Source: Pseudolabrys sp. Root1462
GTDB lineage: Bacteria > Pseudomonadota > Alphaproteobacteria > Rhizobiales > Xanthobacteraceae
DNA length: 64,000 nt
Direction of reading: 5' to 3'
Assembly (NCBI RefSeq): GCF_001426945.1
Contig: NZ_LMFS01000001.1
Location: forward strand, 103,412-167,411
Part shown: piece by piece, positions 50,464 through 61,292 of the stretch
Layout of the letters: each line of letters starts with the position of its first letter
Position numbering within the stretch: the first letter of the stretch is position 1
Notes under the pieces: generated by a model
Databases searched by the model: none
What the model was told of the DNA's origin: nothing
Seen by the model: only the letters and a program-made list of their open reading frames with translations
Position numbers and translations under genes: made by a program

Positions 50464-52779
50464 ATGGAGCGGCCGATGCGTGCGGCAATGCGAACGGTCA
50501 TTCTGGGCGGCGGCCCGGGCGGCCTTTATTTTGCTATCTCGCTGAAACTGCGTAACCCCGCCCACGAAGTGGTGGTGGTCGAGCGCAACCGGCCCAACGA
50601 TACCTTCGGCTGGGGCGTGGTGCAGTCGGAAGACACGCTCGGCAATCTCGATGCCAACGATCCCGTCAGCGCCAAGGCGATCCGCGACGGCTTTGTCTAC
50701 TGGGACGACGTCGCCGTGCACTACCGCGGCGCGGTGATGCGCTCGGGCGGTCACGGCTTCTCCGGCATCGGCCGCATGCGGCTTCTCAACATCCTGCAAC
50801 AGCGCGCTCAGGAACTCGGCGTCGAGATCCGCTACGAGACCGAGGCGCAGGACGTCTCCGCCTACAAGGACTTCGACCTCATCGTCGGCGCCGACGGCGT
50901 CAACTCGCGCGTCCGAGCGCAGTTTGCCGATGTGTTCAAGCCGGATATCGACGTGCGCGCCTGCAAATATATCTGGCTCGGCACGCACCAGAAGTTCGAC
51001 GACGCCTTCACGTTTATCTTCGAGGAAACCGAGCACGGCTGGGTCTGGGTGCACGCCTACCAGTTCAATGCCGACACAGCGACTTTCATCGTCGAATGCT
51101 CCGAAGAGACCTGGAAGAAGTCCGGTTTCGACACGATGTCGACCGACGAGACCATCGCGGCATGCGAGAAGATCTTCGGGCGCTATCTCAAGGGCAACAA
51201 GCTGATGTCGAACGCGCGGCATCTGCGCGGCTCGGCCTGGCTCAATTTCAACCGCGTGCTGTGCGAGCGGTGGTCGACCGGCAATGTCGTTCTGCTCGGC
51301 GATTCCGCCGCCACCGCGCATTTCTCCATCGGCTCCGGTTCCAAGCTGGCGATGGAAAGCGCCATCGCGCTCGCCAACTATGTCGACACCGAGCCGACCC
51401 TGTCCGGCGCCTTTGCGCGTTATGAGGACGAGCGCCGTTTTGAAGTGCTGCGTTTGCAGAGCGCCGCGCGCAACTCGACGGAATGGTTCGAGGAGGTCGA
51501 GCGCTACCTGCATCTCGATCCGGTGCAGTTCAATTATTCGCTGCTCACCCGCTCGCAGCGCATCAGCCACGAGAACCTGCGTGAGCGCGACGCCGACTGG
51601 CTCGCCGCCGCCGAGATGTGGTTCGAATCGCGCGCCACCGGCGGCGTGCCCAAGGCGGCGCACCGGCCGATGTTCGTGCCCTTGCGCGTGCGCGGCATCG
51701 AACTGAAGAACCGCGTCGTGGTCTCGCCGATGGCGCAGTATCGCGCCGTCGATGGCACGCCGACCGACTGGCATCTGGTGCATTACGCCGAGCGCGCCAA
51801 GGGCGGCGCCGGGCTGGTGTTCACTGAGATGACCTGCGTATCGCCGGAAGGCCGCATCACGCCCGGCTGCACCGGTATGTATGCGCCGGCGCACGAGGCG
51901 GCGTGGAAGCGCGTCGTCGATTTCGTGCACAGCGAAACCGACGCCAAGATCGCGTTGCAGCTCGGCCACGCCGGGCCGAAGGCCTCGACCCAGCTCGGCT
52001 GGGAAGACAGCGATGCGCCGCTGGCCACCGGCAACTGGCCGATCGTCTCGGCTTCCGACGTGCCATGGAGCCCGCAGAACCAGACACCGCGCGCGGTGAC
52101 GCGCGCCGACATGGACAAGATCCGCGACGACTTCGTGCGGGCCGCCGAAATGGGGAACCGTGCCGGCTTCGACTGGCTGGAACTGCATTACGCCCACGGC
52201 TACCTGATGTCGGCCTTCATTACGCCGGTGAGCAACAGGCGCACCGACGAGTACGGCGGCAGCCTCGATAACCGCATGCGTTTCCCGCTCGAGGTTTTCC
52301 ATGCGGTGCGCAAGGTGTGGCCCAATGACAAGCCGATCTCGGTGCGTATCTCCGCCAATGACTGGGTCGGCGCCAACGGCATCACGCCGCAGGACGCCGT
52401 CGACATTGCGCGCCTCCTGCACGAGGCCGGTGTCGACATGGTCGATGTCTCGGCCGGACAGACCTCGCGTGACGCCAAGCCGGTCTACGGCCGCATGTTC
52501 CAGACGCCGTTCTCGGACCGTATCCGCAACGAGGCCGGCGTCGCCACGCTCGCGGTTGGCAACATCTACGAGCCCGACCACGTCAATTCGATCCTGATGG
52601 CCGGCCGCGCCGATCTCGTCTGCCTGGCCCGACCGCACCTCGCCAATCCGTACTGGACGCTGCACGCGGCGGCCGAGGCCAACGAGCGCGGCATCACCTG
52701 GCCGAAGCCGTACTGGCCCGGCCGTGACCAGATGTATCGCCTCAAGTCGCGGCCCGACGTCATGACGGGGAAGGTGTGA
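50464..52779 (+). CDS. bifunctional aryl-CoA monooxygenase/OYE-type reductase (2-aminobenzoyl-CoA or salicylyl-CoA 5-hydroxylase type)
   Basis: 771-aa fusion. Residues ~1-395 are an FAD monooxygenase (GGGPGG 15-20, [14 protein letters not shown] with Asp280); residues ~405-760 are an Old-Yellow-Enzyme-type NADH:flavin oxidoreductase ([36 protein letters not shown] with His578, [14 protein letters not shown]). This architecture is known from 2-aminobenzoyl-CoA monooxygenase/reductase and salicylyl-CoA 5-hydroxylase, which hydroxylate and partly dearomatise the ring of a CoA ester. First gene of the operon 50464-58070 that ends with an aryl-CoA ligase and a Rid protein. Starts at 50464, 50476 or 50488 are all possible. 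Confidence 0.9.
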   Translation: MERPMRAAMRTVILGGGPGGLYFAISLKLRNPAHEVVVVERNRPNDTFGWGVVQSEDTLGNLDANDPVSAKAIRDGFVYWDDVAVHYRGAVMRSGGHGFSGIGRMRLLNILQQRAQELGVEIRYETEAQDVSAYKDFDLIVGADGVNSRVRAQFADVFKPDIDVRACKYIWLGTHQKFDDAFTFIFEETEHGWVWVHAYQFNADTATFIVECSEETWKKSGFDTMSTDETIAACEKIFGRYLKGNKLMSNARHLRGSAWLNFNRVLCERWSTGNVVLLGDSAATAHFSIGSGSKLAMESAIALANYVDTEPTLSGAFARYEDERRFEVLRLQSAARNSTEWFEEVERYLHLDPVQFNYSLLTRSQRISHENLRERDADWLAAAEMWFESRATGGVPKAAHRPMFVPLRVRGIELKNRVVVSPMAQYRAVDGTPTDWHLVHYAERAKGGAGLVFTEMTCVSPEGRITPGCTGMYAPAHEAAWKRVVDFVHSETDAKIALQLGHAGPKASTQLGWEDSDAPLATGNWPIVSASDVPWSPQNQTPRAVTRADMDKIRDDFVRAAEMGNRAGFDWLELHYAHGYLMSAFITPVSNRRTDEYGGSLDNRMRFPLEVFHAVRKVWPNDKPISVRISANDWVGANGITPQDAVDIARLLHEAGVDMVDVSAGQTSRDAKPVYGRMFQTPFSDRIRNEAGVATLAVGNIYEPDHVNSILMAGRADLVCLARPHLANPYWTLHAAAEANERGITWPKPYWPGRDQMYRLKSRPDVMTGKV

Positions 52780-53540
52780 TGGCCCTGCTGGCCGGCAAGC
52801 ATGCGCTGGTGACAGGCGGCGGCTCCGGCATCGGCGCCGCGATTGCCCGCGCACTCGCCGCCGAAGGCGCGGCGCTGTCGCTCGCCGGCCGCCGCAAGCA
52901 GCCGCTCGAGGCGATGGCGAAGCAATTGCCGAACGCGACGGCGATCGTCGCCGACGTGACCCATGAATTCGACTGTCAGGCGATGGCGGATCTCGCGCAC
53001 TCGGCGCACGGTCCGATCGACATCGTCATCGCCAATGCCGGCATGGCGGCGAGCAGCCCGGCGGCGAAGATCGACGCCGCGCACTGGCAACAGATGATCG
53101 GCGTCAATCTCACCGGCGCGTTCAATACGGTTCATGCAACGCTCGCCGACGTCACGCGGCAGCCGGGCGGCCGCATCGTGTTCATTGCCTCGACCGCGGG
53201 ACTCAAGGGCTATCCCTATGTCGCGGCCTATGTCGCGGCAAAGCATGGCGTCGTCGGCCTGATGCGCGCGCTCAGCATCGAACTGGCGGGCAAGGGCACG
53301 ACCGTGAATGCGGTATGCCCCGGCTTTACCGAAACGCCGCTGCTTGCCGGCGCCGTCGACAACATCATCGCCAAGACCGGCCGCAGCGCCGAAGCCTCGC
53401 GCGCCGAACTGGCGAAGGACAATCCGCACGGCCGGCTGATCACGCCGGAGGAAGTGGCGCAGACCGTCGCTTTTCTCTGCGCGCCGTCGTCCGCTTCCGT
53501 GAATGGACAGGCCATCGCCGTAACCGGAGGTCCGGTATGA
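52779..53540 (+). CDS. short-chain dehydrogenase/reductase (SDR)
   Basis: 253 aa. TGGGSGIGAAIARAL loop, ANAGMAAS, catalytic Ser in ASTAGLKGY and Y-V-A-A-K in AYVAAKHGVVG. Starts by overlapping the previous stop (TGATG; a GTG at 52776 is also possible) and overlaps the MarR start at its end. In the pathway it would dehydrogenate a hydroxyacyl-CoA formed after hydroxylation/reduction. 3-hydroxyacyl-CoA dehydrogenase-like. Confidence 0.88.
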   Translation: MALLAGKHALVTGGGSGIGAAIARALAAEGAALSLAGRRKQPLEAMAKQLPNATAIVADVTHEFDCQAMADLAHSAHGPIDIVIANAGMAASSPAAKIDAAHWQQMIGVNLTGAFNTVHATLADVTRQPGGRIVFIASTAGLKGYPYVAAYVAAKHGVVGLMRALSIELAGKGTTVNAVCPGFTETPLLAGAVDNIIAKTGRSAEASRAELAKDNPHGRLITPEEVAQTVAFLCAPSSASVNGQAIAVTGGPV

Positions 53541-54016
53541 CGACTGCGAAGCTGAATGCCGCTCCGCGACCTCTCAGCAAGCAGCGGCTGCGGCTGTGGC
53601 TGCGGTTGTTGCGCGCCGCCCGCGGCATCGAAGGCGAGTTGCGGGAACGGCTGCGCAAGGAATACGCGATCACCATGCCGCAATTCGACGTCATGGCCGC
53701 GCTGGCGCGCAAGCAGGGCGGCATGAACATGACCGAGCTGTCGCGCATGCTGATGGTGTCGAACGGCAACGTCACCGGCATTATCGACCGTCTCGCCGCC
53801 GAGAAACTGGTGCTGCGTCAGGCGCCGGCGACCGACCGGCGCTCGTTCATTGTGCGGCTGACGCCGAAGGGCGCATCGCAGTTCGCCGTCGTCGCCAGGG
53901 CGCATGAAGGCTGGGTCGACGAACTGCTCGCCGATTTCGACGCTGCCGAGGCTGACCATCTGATCGAGATGCTGGGCGGACTTGCTTCGTCCAGCCGGGG
54001 AGAAACGCAATCATGA
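53537..54016 (+). CDS. MarR-family transcriptional regulator
   Basis: 159 aa. Winged helix region [19 protein letters not shown] with wing [21 protein letters not shown] overlap with both neighbours (start in SDR, end into the crotonase), so it is part of the operon. It is the natural candidate to bind the two operators at 47893-47912 and 50396-50415 and to respond to an aromatic acyl-CoA, as BadR/CouR-like members do. Confidence 0.9.
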   Translation: MTTAKLNAAPRPLSKQRLRLWLRLLRAARGIEGELRERLRKEYAITMPQFDVMAALARKQGGMNMTELSRMLMVSNGNVTGIIDRLAAEKLVLRQAPATDRRSFIVRLTPKGASQFAVVARAHEGWVDELLADFDAAEADHLIEMLGGLASSSRGETQS

Positions 54017-54822
54017 CCATGGCCCATCACAAGCCGAGGCATTTCAACTGGCGCGTCGAGGGCAAGGTGGCGGTAATGTCGCTCAAACGCCCGGAGCGCA
54101 AGAACCCGATCACCTTCGAGTCCTATGCCGAGATGCGCGATACGTTTCGCGAGCTGGTCTATGCCGACGACATCAAGGCGGTGGTGATCGCCTCGAACGG
54201 CGGCAATTTCTGCTCGGGCGGAGACGTGCATGACATCATCGGCCCGCTGCTCGACAGGGACATGAAAGGTCTGCTCGCCTTCACGCGCATGACCGGTGAC
54301 CTGGTCAAGGCGATGAATGCCTGTCCGCAGCCGATCATCGCCGCGGTGGACGGCGTCTGCGTCGGCGCCGGCGCCATGATCGCGCTGTTCTCCGACATGC
54401 GCATCGGCACGCTGGCGGCGAAGACCGCGTTTCTGTTCACCCGCGTCGGTCTCGCCGGATGCGACATGGGCGCCTGCGCCATGCTGCCGCGCGTGATCGG
54501 TCAGGGCCGCGCCGCCGAACTGCTCTACACTGGCCGGGTGATGTCGGCCGAGGAAGGCGAGCGCTGGGGCTTCTTCAACAGGCTGACCGATCCGAGCCAG
54601 CTCGAGGCCGACGCCATCGAACTGGCGCAGCGGCTCGCCGCCGGGCCGACCTTCGGCCACATGATGACCAAGACAATGCTGGCGCAGGAATGGTCGATGT
54701 CGCTGCCGATGGCGATCGAGGCCGAAGCGCAGGCGCAGGCGATTTGCATGCAGACCCAGGATTTCCGCCGCGCCTACGAGGCCTTCGTCGCCAAGGGCAA
54801 ACCGGTGTTCGCGGGGGATTGA
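54013..54822 (+). CDS. crotonase-fold protein of the aryl-CoA pathway
   Basis: 269 aa. Oxyanion segments [12 protein letters not shown] and [12 protein letters not shown]; catalytic glutamate positions are Met122 and, by the best alignment I can make, Phe142, so it differs from true hydratases. GLAGCDMGA matches a subgroup of large-pocket members. In the pathway it could hydrolyse or ring-open an oxo-cyclohexenyl-CoA, as BadI-type enzymes do, but the residues of BadI are not checked. Confidence 0.84.
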   Translation: MTMAHHKPRHFNWRVEGKVAVMSLKRPERKNPITFESYAEMRDTFRELVYADDIKAVVIASNGGNFCSGGDVHDIIGPLLDRDMKGLLAFTRMTGDLVKAMNACPQPIIAAVDGVCVGAGAMIALFSDMRIGTLAAKTAFLFTRVGLAGCDMGACAMLPRVIGQGRAAELLYTGRVMSAEEGERWGFFNRLTDPSQLEADAIELAQRLAAGPTFGHMMTKTMLAQEWSMSLPMAIEAEAQAQAICMQTQDFRRAYEAFVAKGKPVFAGD

Positions 54823-54825
54823 GCG

Positions 54826-55983
<1,158 letters not shown>

Positions 55984-55984
55984 G

Positions 55985-57622
55985 ATGCCTGACATCAAAC
56001 TCGGCCCCACCGCGCATGTCGATACGTTTGCGCGCGACAATCTTCCGGCGTTCGATCTGTGGCCGGAAATCCTGCTCGACCGGCCGGAATTCCAGTATCC
56101 CGATTACCTCAACGCCGCGGTCGAACTGACCGACCGCAACGTCGAGCGCGGCTTCGGCGACAACATCGCGCTGATCGGCAATGGCCGCCGCCGCACCTAC
56201 AAGGAGCTGACCGACTGGTCGAACCGGCTCGCTCATGCGCTGGTCGAGAACTACGGCGTCAGGCCGGGCCATCGTGTGCTGATCCGGTCCGGCAACAATC
56301 CGGCACTGGTCGCCGCCTGGCTCGCCGCCACCAAGGCCGGCGCCGTCGTCGTCAACACCATGCCGATGCTGCGCGCCGGCGAACTGACCAAGATCGTCGA
56401 TAAAGCCGAGGTCAGTCTGGCCCTGTGCGACAGCCGCATCACCGACGAACTGATCGCCTGCGCCAAGACCAGCAAGTTCCTCAAGCAGGTCGTGCCGTTC
56501 GACGGCACGCAGAACCACGATGCCGAGCTCGACCGCATCGCGCTCGACAAACCGGTGAAGTTCGATGCGGTGAAGACCGGGCGGGACGACGTCGCGCTGC
56601 TCGGATTTACCTCGGGCACCACCGGCGAGCCGAAGGCGACCATGCATTTCCATCGCGATCTCCTGATGATCGCCGACGGCTATGCCCGCGAAGTCCTGCA
56701 TGTGACGCCGGACGACGTGTTCGTCGGTTCGCCGCCGCTCGCCTTTACCTTCGGCCTTGGCGGGCTGGCGATTTTCCCGCTGCGCTTTGGCGCTGCCGCG
56801 ACCCTGCTGGAGAACGCGACGCCGCCGAACATGATCCAGATCATCGAGACTTATAAAGCGACGATCTGTTTCACGGCGCCGACCGCCTATCGCGCCATGA
56901 TGGCGGCGATGGACAAGGGCGCCGATCTGTCGTCGCTGCGCATTGCCGTGTCGGCCGGCGAAACGCTGCCCGCGCCGGTGTTCGAGCAGTGGACGGCGAA
57001 GACCGGCAAGCCGATCCTCGACGGCATCGGCTCGACCGAGATGCTGCACATCTTCATCACCAACCGCGTCGGCGATGCGCGCGCCGGCGCCACCGGCAAG
57101 CCGGTGGCCGGCTACGTCGCCCGGGTGGTCGATGACGCGATGAACGAGGTGCCGCGCGGCGAGATCGGCCGCCTGGCGGTGCGCGGGCCGACCGGTTGCC
57201 GCTATCTCGCCGACAAGCGCCAGACCAATTACGTGCGTGACGGCTGGAATATCACCGGCGACACCTTCAAGCAGGACGCCGACGGCTATTTCCACTTCGT
57301 CGCTCGCGCCGACGACATGATCATCTCCGCCGGCTACAACATCGCCGGGCCCGAGGTCGAGGCGGCGCTCCTGTCGCACGCCGATGTGGCGGAATGTGCC
57401 GTTATTGGGCACCGCGACGCGGAACGCGGCGAAATCGTCGCCGCCTACGTCGTCCTCAAGCCCAACGTCGAAGCCGATGATCTGTGCCGCAAGAAGCTGC
57501 AGGATCACGTCAAGGCGGTGATCGCGCCGTACAAATATCCGCGCGCCTTGCATTTCGTCGCAGCATTGCCGAAGACCCAGACCGGCAAGATTCAGCGCTT
57601 CAAGCTACGCGAGCAGACGTGA
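55985..57622 (+). CDS. aryl-CoA ligase, 2-aminobenzoate/benzoate-CoA ligase family
   Basis: 545 aa adenylate-forming enzyme. FTSGTTGEPKATMHFHRD (A3 phosphate loop), GIGSTEML, and the C-terminal hinge ITGDTFKQDADGYFHF with RADDMIISAGYNI (A8); LPKTQTGKIQRF holds the catalytic Lys. The N-terminal DTFARDNLP... and LDRPEFQYPDYLN segments are typical of the 2-aminobenzoate ligase subgroup. First step of the pathway: carboxylic acid + CoA + ATP. Two bases separate its ATG from the dehydrogenase stop. Confidence 0.88.
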   Translation: MPDIKLGPTAHVDTFARDNLPAFDLWPEILLDRPEFQYPDYLNAAVELTDRNVERGFGDNIALIGNGRRRTYKELTDWSNRLAHALVENYGVRPGHRVLIRSGNNPALVAAWLAATKAGAVVVNTMPMLRAGELTKIVDKAEVSLALCDSRITDELIACAKTSKFLKQVVPFDGTQNHDAELDRIALDKPVKFDAVKTGRDDVALLGFTSGTTGEPKATMHFHRDLLMIADGYAREVLHVTPDDVFVGSPPLAFTFGLGGLAIFPLRFGAAATLLENATPPNMIQIIETYKATICFTAPTAYRAMMAAMDKGADLSSLRIAVSAGETLPAPVFEQWTAKTGKPILDGIGSTEMLHIFITNRVGDARAGATGKPVAGYVARVVDDAMNEVPRGEIGRLAVRGPTGCRYLADKRQTNYVRDGWNITGDTFKQDADGYFHFVARADDMIISAGYNIAGPEVEAALLSHADVAECAVIGHRDAERGEIVAAYVVLKPNVEADDLCRKKLQDHVKAVIAPYKYPRALHFVAALPKTQTGKIQRFKLREQT

Positions 57623-57659
57623 CACCGCATCGAATTTGACGAAGAGCCCGGGATTTCCA

Positions 57660-58070
57660 ATGACCAATAAACTGATTGAAATTCTCCAGCCCGACGGTTG
57701 GCTGCCGGCGAAAGGCTACGCCAACGGCATGGCTGCTGAAGGCCGGCAGGTCTTCATCGCCGGGCAGGTCGGCTGGAACGAACGTTGCGAATTCGTCAGC
57801 GACGATTTTGTCGATCAGGTCGAGCAGACGCTGAAGAACATTGTCGCGGTGCTCAGGCAGGCCGGTGGCGAGCCGCACCATATCGTACGGCTGACTTGGT
57901 ATCTGACTGACAAGCGCGAATATCTCGCCCGCCCGAAGGAACTTGGTGAAGCTTACCGTCGTGTGATCGGCCGGCATTTTCCGACGATGTCGGCGATCGT
58001 GGTGGTGGCGCTGATCGAGGATCGCGCCAAGGTCGAGATCGAGGCGACCGCGGTTATTCCGCGCGGCTGA
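57660..58070 (+). CDS. Rid-family protein without the RidA catalytic arginine
   Basis: 136 aa. The Rid core is readable (GRQVFIAGQVGWN, LKNIVAVLRQAGG, VEIEATAVIPRG) but the P-x-R-S segment is FPTMSAIV: Met110 stands where RidA has Arg105. Typical of non-RidA subgroups (Rid4-7, AmnD-like). In a 2-aminobenzoate pathway an enamine/imine hydrolase is needed, so a deaminase role is attractive but, given the missing Arg, not assured. ATG 57660 is chosen over TTG 57636. Confidence 0.85.
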   Translation: MTNKLIEILQPDGWLPAKGYANGMAAEGRQVFIAGQVGWNERCEFVSDDFVDQVEQTLKNIVAVLRQAGGEPHHIVRLTWYLTDKREYLARPKELGEAYRRVIGRHFPTMSAIVVVALIEDRAKVEIEATAVIPRG

Positions 58071-58087
58071 GCCGCATCTATCCCGCT

Positions 58088-58288
58088 TCAGCTCAGGCGC
58101 TGCGCCACCGGCTCATTGCTGGAATCCATGGCAAAGGGCGTTTCCGGCTCGTCGCCATCATGGGCCAGCATGTGCCGGTAAAGCTGTTCAAGCCTGAGAT
58201 AGCGCTCGCGGCTTTCCGCGTCATAAGTCGCGGCGGCCAGTTGCGCGCACGTATTGGCTTGTTGCTGCAGGCGTTTTGCGATCGTCAT
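58088..58288 (-). CDS. small hypothetical protein
   Basis: 66 aa from ATG 58288 (GGGATC... upstream contains GGAG-like GGGATCGACG). Helical, starts MTIAKRLQQQANTCAQLAAA and continues with a Tyr/Arg-rich helix RERYLRLEQLYRHML. Convergent with the Rid gene by 17 bp. No family recognised; small alphaproteobacterial proteins of this kind are common. Confidence 0.5.
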   Translation of the reverse strand: MTIAKRLQQQANTCAQLAAATYDAESRERYLRLEQLYRHMLAHDGDEPETPFAMDSSNEPVAQRLS

Positions 58289-58409
58289 CGTCGATCCCTC
58301 CGACCAAGCGAATGCCGCATTGCACCATCGGTTCCAGTGCATTGCAACAAGAATTCACGCAGACGTCATGGTTCTGCCATGCAAGTTTGCCGGGCAGCCG
58401 CGACCGCTT

Positions 58410-60146
58410 TCAGCGGAGGCCGGCGAAACGGGCGAGCAGAAGCATCACCGCCACGGCAAGAAGTCCGCAACTTATCTGCCAGAACAGTAGCGGATTGCGC
58501 TCCAGTAAAGGCACCGGCGCTTCGTCCAGATATTCGGCCCGGGGGTGGCGCAGGTCGAATACGAATTCGGACAACGCCTCGTAGCGCCTGGCGGGATCGG
58601 GATGAACCGCGCGCCTGATGGCGCCGTCGACCCAGGCCGGCACCTCGGGATTGATCGTCGCCGCCGGCCGATATCTCAGCTTCTGAAACTGCGACCGCGT
58701 TCGCGCCGTGGCGCCGTCCGAGCCATAGGGCAGCCGGCCGGTCAGCATCTGGTAGGCGATGACGCCGAGCGAGAACAGGTCGGAGCGAGGCGTGCCGGTC
58801 TCGCCGAGCAGGCACTCCGGCGCTGTGTATTGCACGGTGCCCAGCACCGGCTCGGCGGTGGCCGCGGCCGCGGCCTCCGCAACGCCGGCAATCCGGGTCG
58901 AACCGAAGTCGATAATCTTCGCCGTTCCGGTCGCGTCGATCATGATGTTGTGGGGCCGCAGATCCTGGTGAAGCATCTCCAGGCGGTGAAAGGCACCCAG
59001 ACCGAGGGCGACCTGCTCGACAATCTGCCGCACTGCTTCGAGAGGCGGCTTCGGATTGTCGATGATCCATTGATGCAGGGTCTGGCCTTCGACGAATTCG
59101 ACGATGGTATAAAGAAAGTTGCGCTTTCGAGTCAGCGTGTGTGGCTTCAAGACGTAAGGGCTGGCGACGCGCCGCGCGACCCATTCCTCCATCATGAATC
59201 GCTTCAAGTATTCGGGATCGCCCCGCAGATCGATCGACGGGATCTTCAGCGCCACTGCCGTATTGGCTTCGATATCGACTGCCAGATAGATGTGGCTTCG
59301 GCTGCTGGCATGGACTTCCCTGACGATCCGATAGCCGTCGAAGATCCCGCGTGCTTCCGGCAGCGGCGGCAGCGGTAGGTCAGTGGCGGCACCGAGCACT
59401 TCGCTGGCGTCGCCGTCCGGCACCTGGTCGATGCGGACGATTTGAATCGTCAGGTTGTCGGTGCTGCCATTGTCATAGGCGTCTTTGACGAGAAGCGTCG
59501 CGGCACGATCGAGATCGCCGGCGCCGCGTTCAATCGTCTCGACGATCGTTCGCGCCGGCAGGTGCTCATAGACGCCGTCGGTTGCCAGCACGAAGGTGTC
59601 GCCCGTGGTGACCGGCAGGGTGAGATAATCGATTTCGACCTGGGAATCGACGCCCAGCGCCCTGCTGAGGTAACTCTGTTCGGACGAAATGACGACGCGG
59701 TTGTCCTGCGTGAGTTGCTCCAGCGACCGCCCGGCGACTCGGTAAACGCGGGTGTCGCCGATGCTGAAGATGTGTGCGGTCGCCGACTTGATGACGATGG
59801 CGCTGAAGGTGCAGACGTAGCCCTTGTCCTTATCGTACTGATAGGGACTGTGCCTGGTTTGCGAATTCAGCCAGGAATTGGTAGCCGCCAACACCCGGTG
59901 AACCGAGGTCTTCACCGACCAGGTTTCCGAGGTGCAGTAATAGTCGCTGAGAAAGCCCGTCACCGCGGACTCGCTGGCGATGTGGCTGACATTGCTGCTG
60001 CTGATGCCGTCGGCCAGCGCGATGGCGGCGCCCTTCAGGCTGAGCTGCGGCTCGTTCGGAACGATGGCGCCGTGAAAATCCTGATTGGCGGCCTTGCGGC
60101 CTTTATCGGAATGCTGCCCGATCGAGATGCGCAATTCGCCAGGCAT
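58410..60146 (-). CDS. bifunctional PP2C phosphatase / Ser-Thr protein kinase, membrane-anchored
   Basis: 578 aa in one polypeptide. PP2C part ~1-245: NQD (21-23), ALADGISSS with Asp46, FSIGDTRVY with Asp131, TDG (189-191), TDNLTIQI. Kinase part ~268-530: Lys301 (VALKIP), HQDLRPHN (393-400, HQD for HRD), DFG (413-415), APECLLG (442). The usual glycine-rich loop is replaced by REVHASSRSHI. A final membrane helix (~553-573) anchors it. Fusions of this type sit beside nitrate/nitrite transport genes in many alphaproteobacteria and may modify the channel upstream. Confidence 0.9.
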   Translation of the reverse strand: MPGELRISIGQHSDKGRKAANQDFHGAIVPNEPQLSLKGAAIALADGISSSNVSHIASESAVTGFLSDYYCTSETWSVKTSVHRVLAATNSWLNSQTRHSPYQYDKDKGYVCTFSAIVIKSATAHIFSIGDTRVYRVAGRSLEQLTQDNRVVISSEQSYLSRALGVDSQVEIDYLTLPVTTGDTFVLATDGVYEHLPARTIVETIERGAGDLDRAATLLVKDAYDNGSTDNLTIQIVRIDQVPDGDASEVLGAATDLPLPPLPEARGIFDGYRIVREVHASSRSHIYLAVDIEANTAVALKIPSIDLRGDPEYLKRFMMEEWVARRVASPYVLKPHTLTRKRNFLYTIVEFVEGQTLHQWIIDNPKPPLEAVRQIVEQVALGLGAFHRLEMLHQDLRPHNIMIDATGTAKIIDFGSTRIAGVAEAAAAATAEPVLGTVQYTAPECLLGETGTPRSDLFSLGVIAYQMLTGRLPYGSDGATARTRSQFQKLRYRPAATINPEVPAWVDGAIRRAVHPDPARRYEALSEFVFDLRHPRAEYLDEAPVPLLERNPLLFWQISCGLLAVAVMLLLARFAGLR

Positions 60147-60159
60147 GGTTCATCCGGGC

Positions 60160-60195
60160 AAAAGGGGGCTTCATTCCGACCGGGAATGAAGCCCC
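60160..60195 (-). terminator. rho-independent terminator after the FNT gene
   Basis: Read on the minus strand: GGGGCTTCATTCC, five-base loop, GGAATGAAGCCCC followed by CTTTT: a 13-bp stem with a short T-run. It lies between the FNT channel and the kinase gene, so the kinase is probably expressed by read-through or its own weak promoter. Confidence 0.75.
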
Positions 60196-60210
60196 TGAAT
60201 CTTCGTCAGA

Positions 60211-61032
60211 TCAAGCCGCGACCTTGAGCGTGCGCTTCGGCGCGGTCATGACGTGGGTTGTGTAGAGCGTCAGGCCGGTGAAGGCGAGGCCGCCGACAAG
60301 GTTGCCGAGCGCCGTCGGGATCTCGTTCCAGATAAAGTAATCGAGAATTGAGAACTTGGCATGCAGCATCAGGCCGGCCGGGAACAAGAACATGTTCACG
60401 ACCGAGTGCTCGAACACCATGTAGAAGAACAGGAAGATCGGCATCCACATAGCGATGACCTTGCCCGACACGTTGGTCGATACCATCGCGCCGACGACGC
60501 CGGTTGACACCATCCAGTTGCACAGCATGCCGCGGATGAACAAAGTGGCCATGCCGGCGGCGCCGTGCGCTTCGTAACCGAGCGTGCGGCCCTCGCCGAT
60601 GCTGCCGATCACGGTGCCGACCTTGTCTGGAGCCTGTGTAAATCCGAAGGTCGTGACGAAGGCCATCATGAAGGCGACGGTGAGGGCGCCTGCGAAGTTG
60701 CCGACGAAGACGAGGCCCCAGTTGCGCAGCACACCTTTCACCGTGACGCCCGGGCGCTTGTCGAGCAAGGCAAGCGGCGCCAGCACGAACACGCCGGTCA
60801 GCAAATCGAAGCCCAGCAGATAGAGCATGATGAAGCCGACCGGGAAAAGTATGGCGCCGGCCAGCGGCTGCCCCGTGTTCACGTTGATAGTCACGGCCAT
60901 CCAGGCGGCCAGCGCGAGAATGGCGCCGGCCATATAGGCGCGGATGACGGTGTCCCGGGTCGACATGAAGACCTTGGACTCGCCGGCGTCCACCATCTTC
61001 GTGACAAATTCAGAAGGCACCAGATATGACAT
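60211..61032 (-). CDS. formate/nitrite transporter (FNT/NirC-like) channel
   Basis: 273-aa membrane protein with six main helices plus half-helices. The FNT signature is FEHSVVNMF with the central His209, and GNFAGALTVAF, FIRGMLCNWMVSTGV and the N-terminal PSEFVTKMVDAG agree. ATG 61032 has AAAGGAGAC upstream. Passes nitrite (or formate) across the inner membrane. The context (cyanase, NasS/NasT, kinase-phosphatase) argues for nitrite. It has a 250-base structured leader and a sigma-54-type promoter (61293-61308). Confidence 0.92.
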   Translation of the reverse strand: MSYLVPSEFVTKMVDAGESKVFMSTRDTVIRAYMAGAILALAAWMAVTINVNTGQPLAGAILFPVGFIMLYLLGFDLLTGVFVLAPLALLDKRPGVTVKGVLRNWGLVFVGNFAGALTVAFMMAFVTTFGFTQAPDKVGTVIGSIGEGRTLGYEAHGAAGMATLFIRGMLCNWMVSTGVVGAMVSTNVSGKVIAMWMPIFLFFYMVFEHSVVNMFLFPAGLMLHAKFSILDYFIWNEIPTALGNLVGGLAFTGLTLYTTHVMTAPKRTLKVAA

Positions 61033-61148
61033 TGCGTCTCCTTTTCTCGCGTTCGATTCGCGGCGCACCACAGCGGCGACATCGCGGCTCGCGAGAAACT
61101 GACGGCCTCTCAATCCGGTGGGACATGGTCGATTGTTGTGACCACATC

Positions 61149-61181
61149 GGGAGCGCCGGGCGGACCCGCCGGGCAGCTCCC
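61149..61181 (-). promoter_or_regulatory. leader hairpin 3, overlapping hairpin 2
   Basis: GGGAGC ... GCTCCC on the minus strand (arms 61176-61181 and 61149-61154) with inner GGCG/CGCC. Shares bases 61180-61181 with the hexaloop hairpin, so the two cannot form together. There is no T-run after it. Confidence 0.45.
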
Positions 61182-61195
61182 GCGTTCACACGCGG
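61180..61195 (-). promoter_or_regulatory. leader hairpin 2 with hexanucleotide loop
   Basis: CCGCG-TGTGAA-CGCGG on the minus strand: 5-bp stem with a six-base loop whose fourth base is G, similar to ANTAR-RNA targets (A at loop position 1 and G at 4 in the known motif; here the first base is U). Candidate NasT binding site. Confidence 0.45.
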
Positions 61196-61223
61196 TGTCC
61201 TCGATTTGAGAATGCGCCAGCGC

Positions 61224-61246
61224 CAGCTGAGCCAAAATATCAGCTG
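61224..61246 (-). promoter_or_regulatory. leader hairpin 1
   Basis: CAGCTGA, nine-base loop, TCAGCTG in the FNT leader, upstream of the hexaloop hairpin. Could be the first of a tandem pair, but its loop is nine rather than six bases. Confidence 0.4.
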
Positions 61247-61292
61247 TGGTCGCCATTGACCGCTGCGGTCGTCATTGACCTTGGAACTACAA

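Noticed and set aside
50416-52854. 812-codon minus-strand frame over the flavoprotein fusion.
   Set aside because: Mirror of a gene with two clear cofactor domains; the translation has no fold motif.
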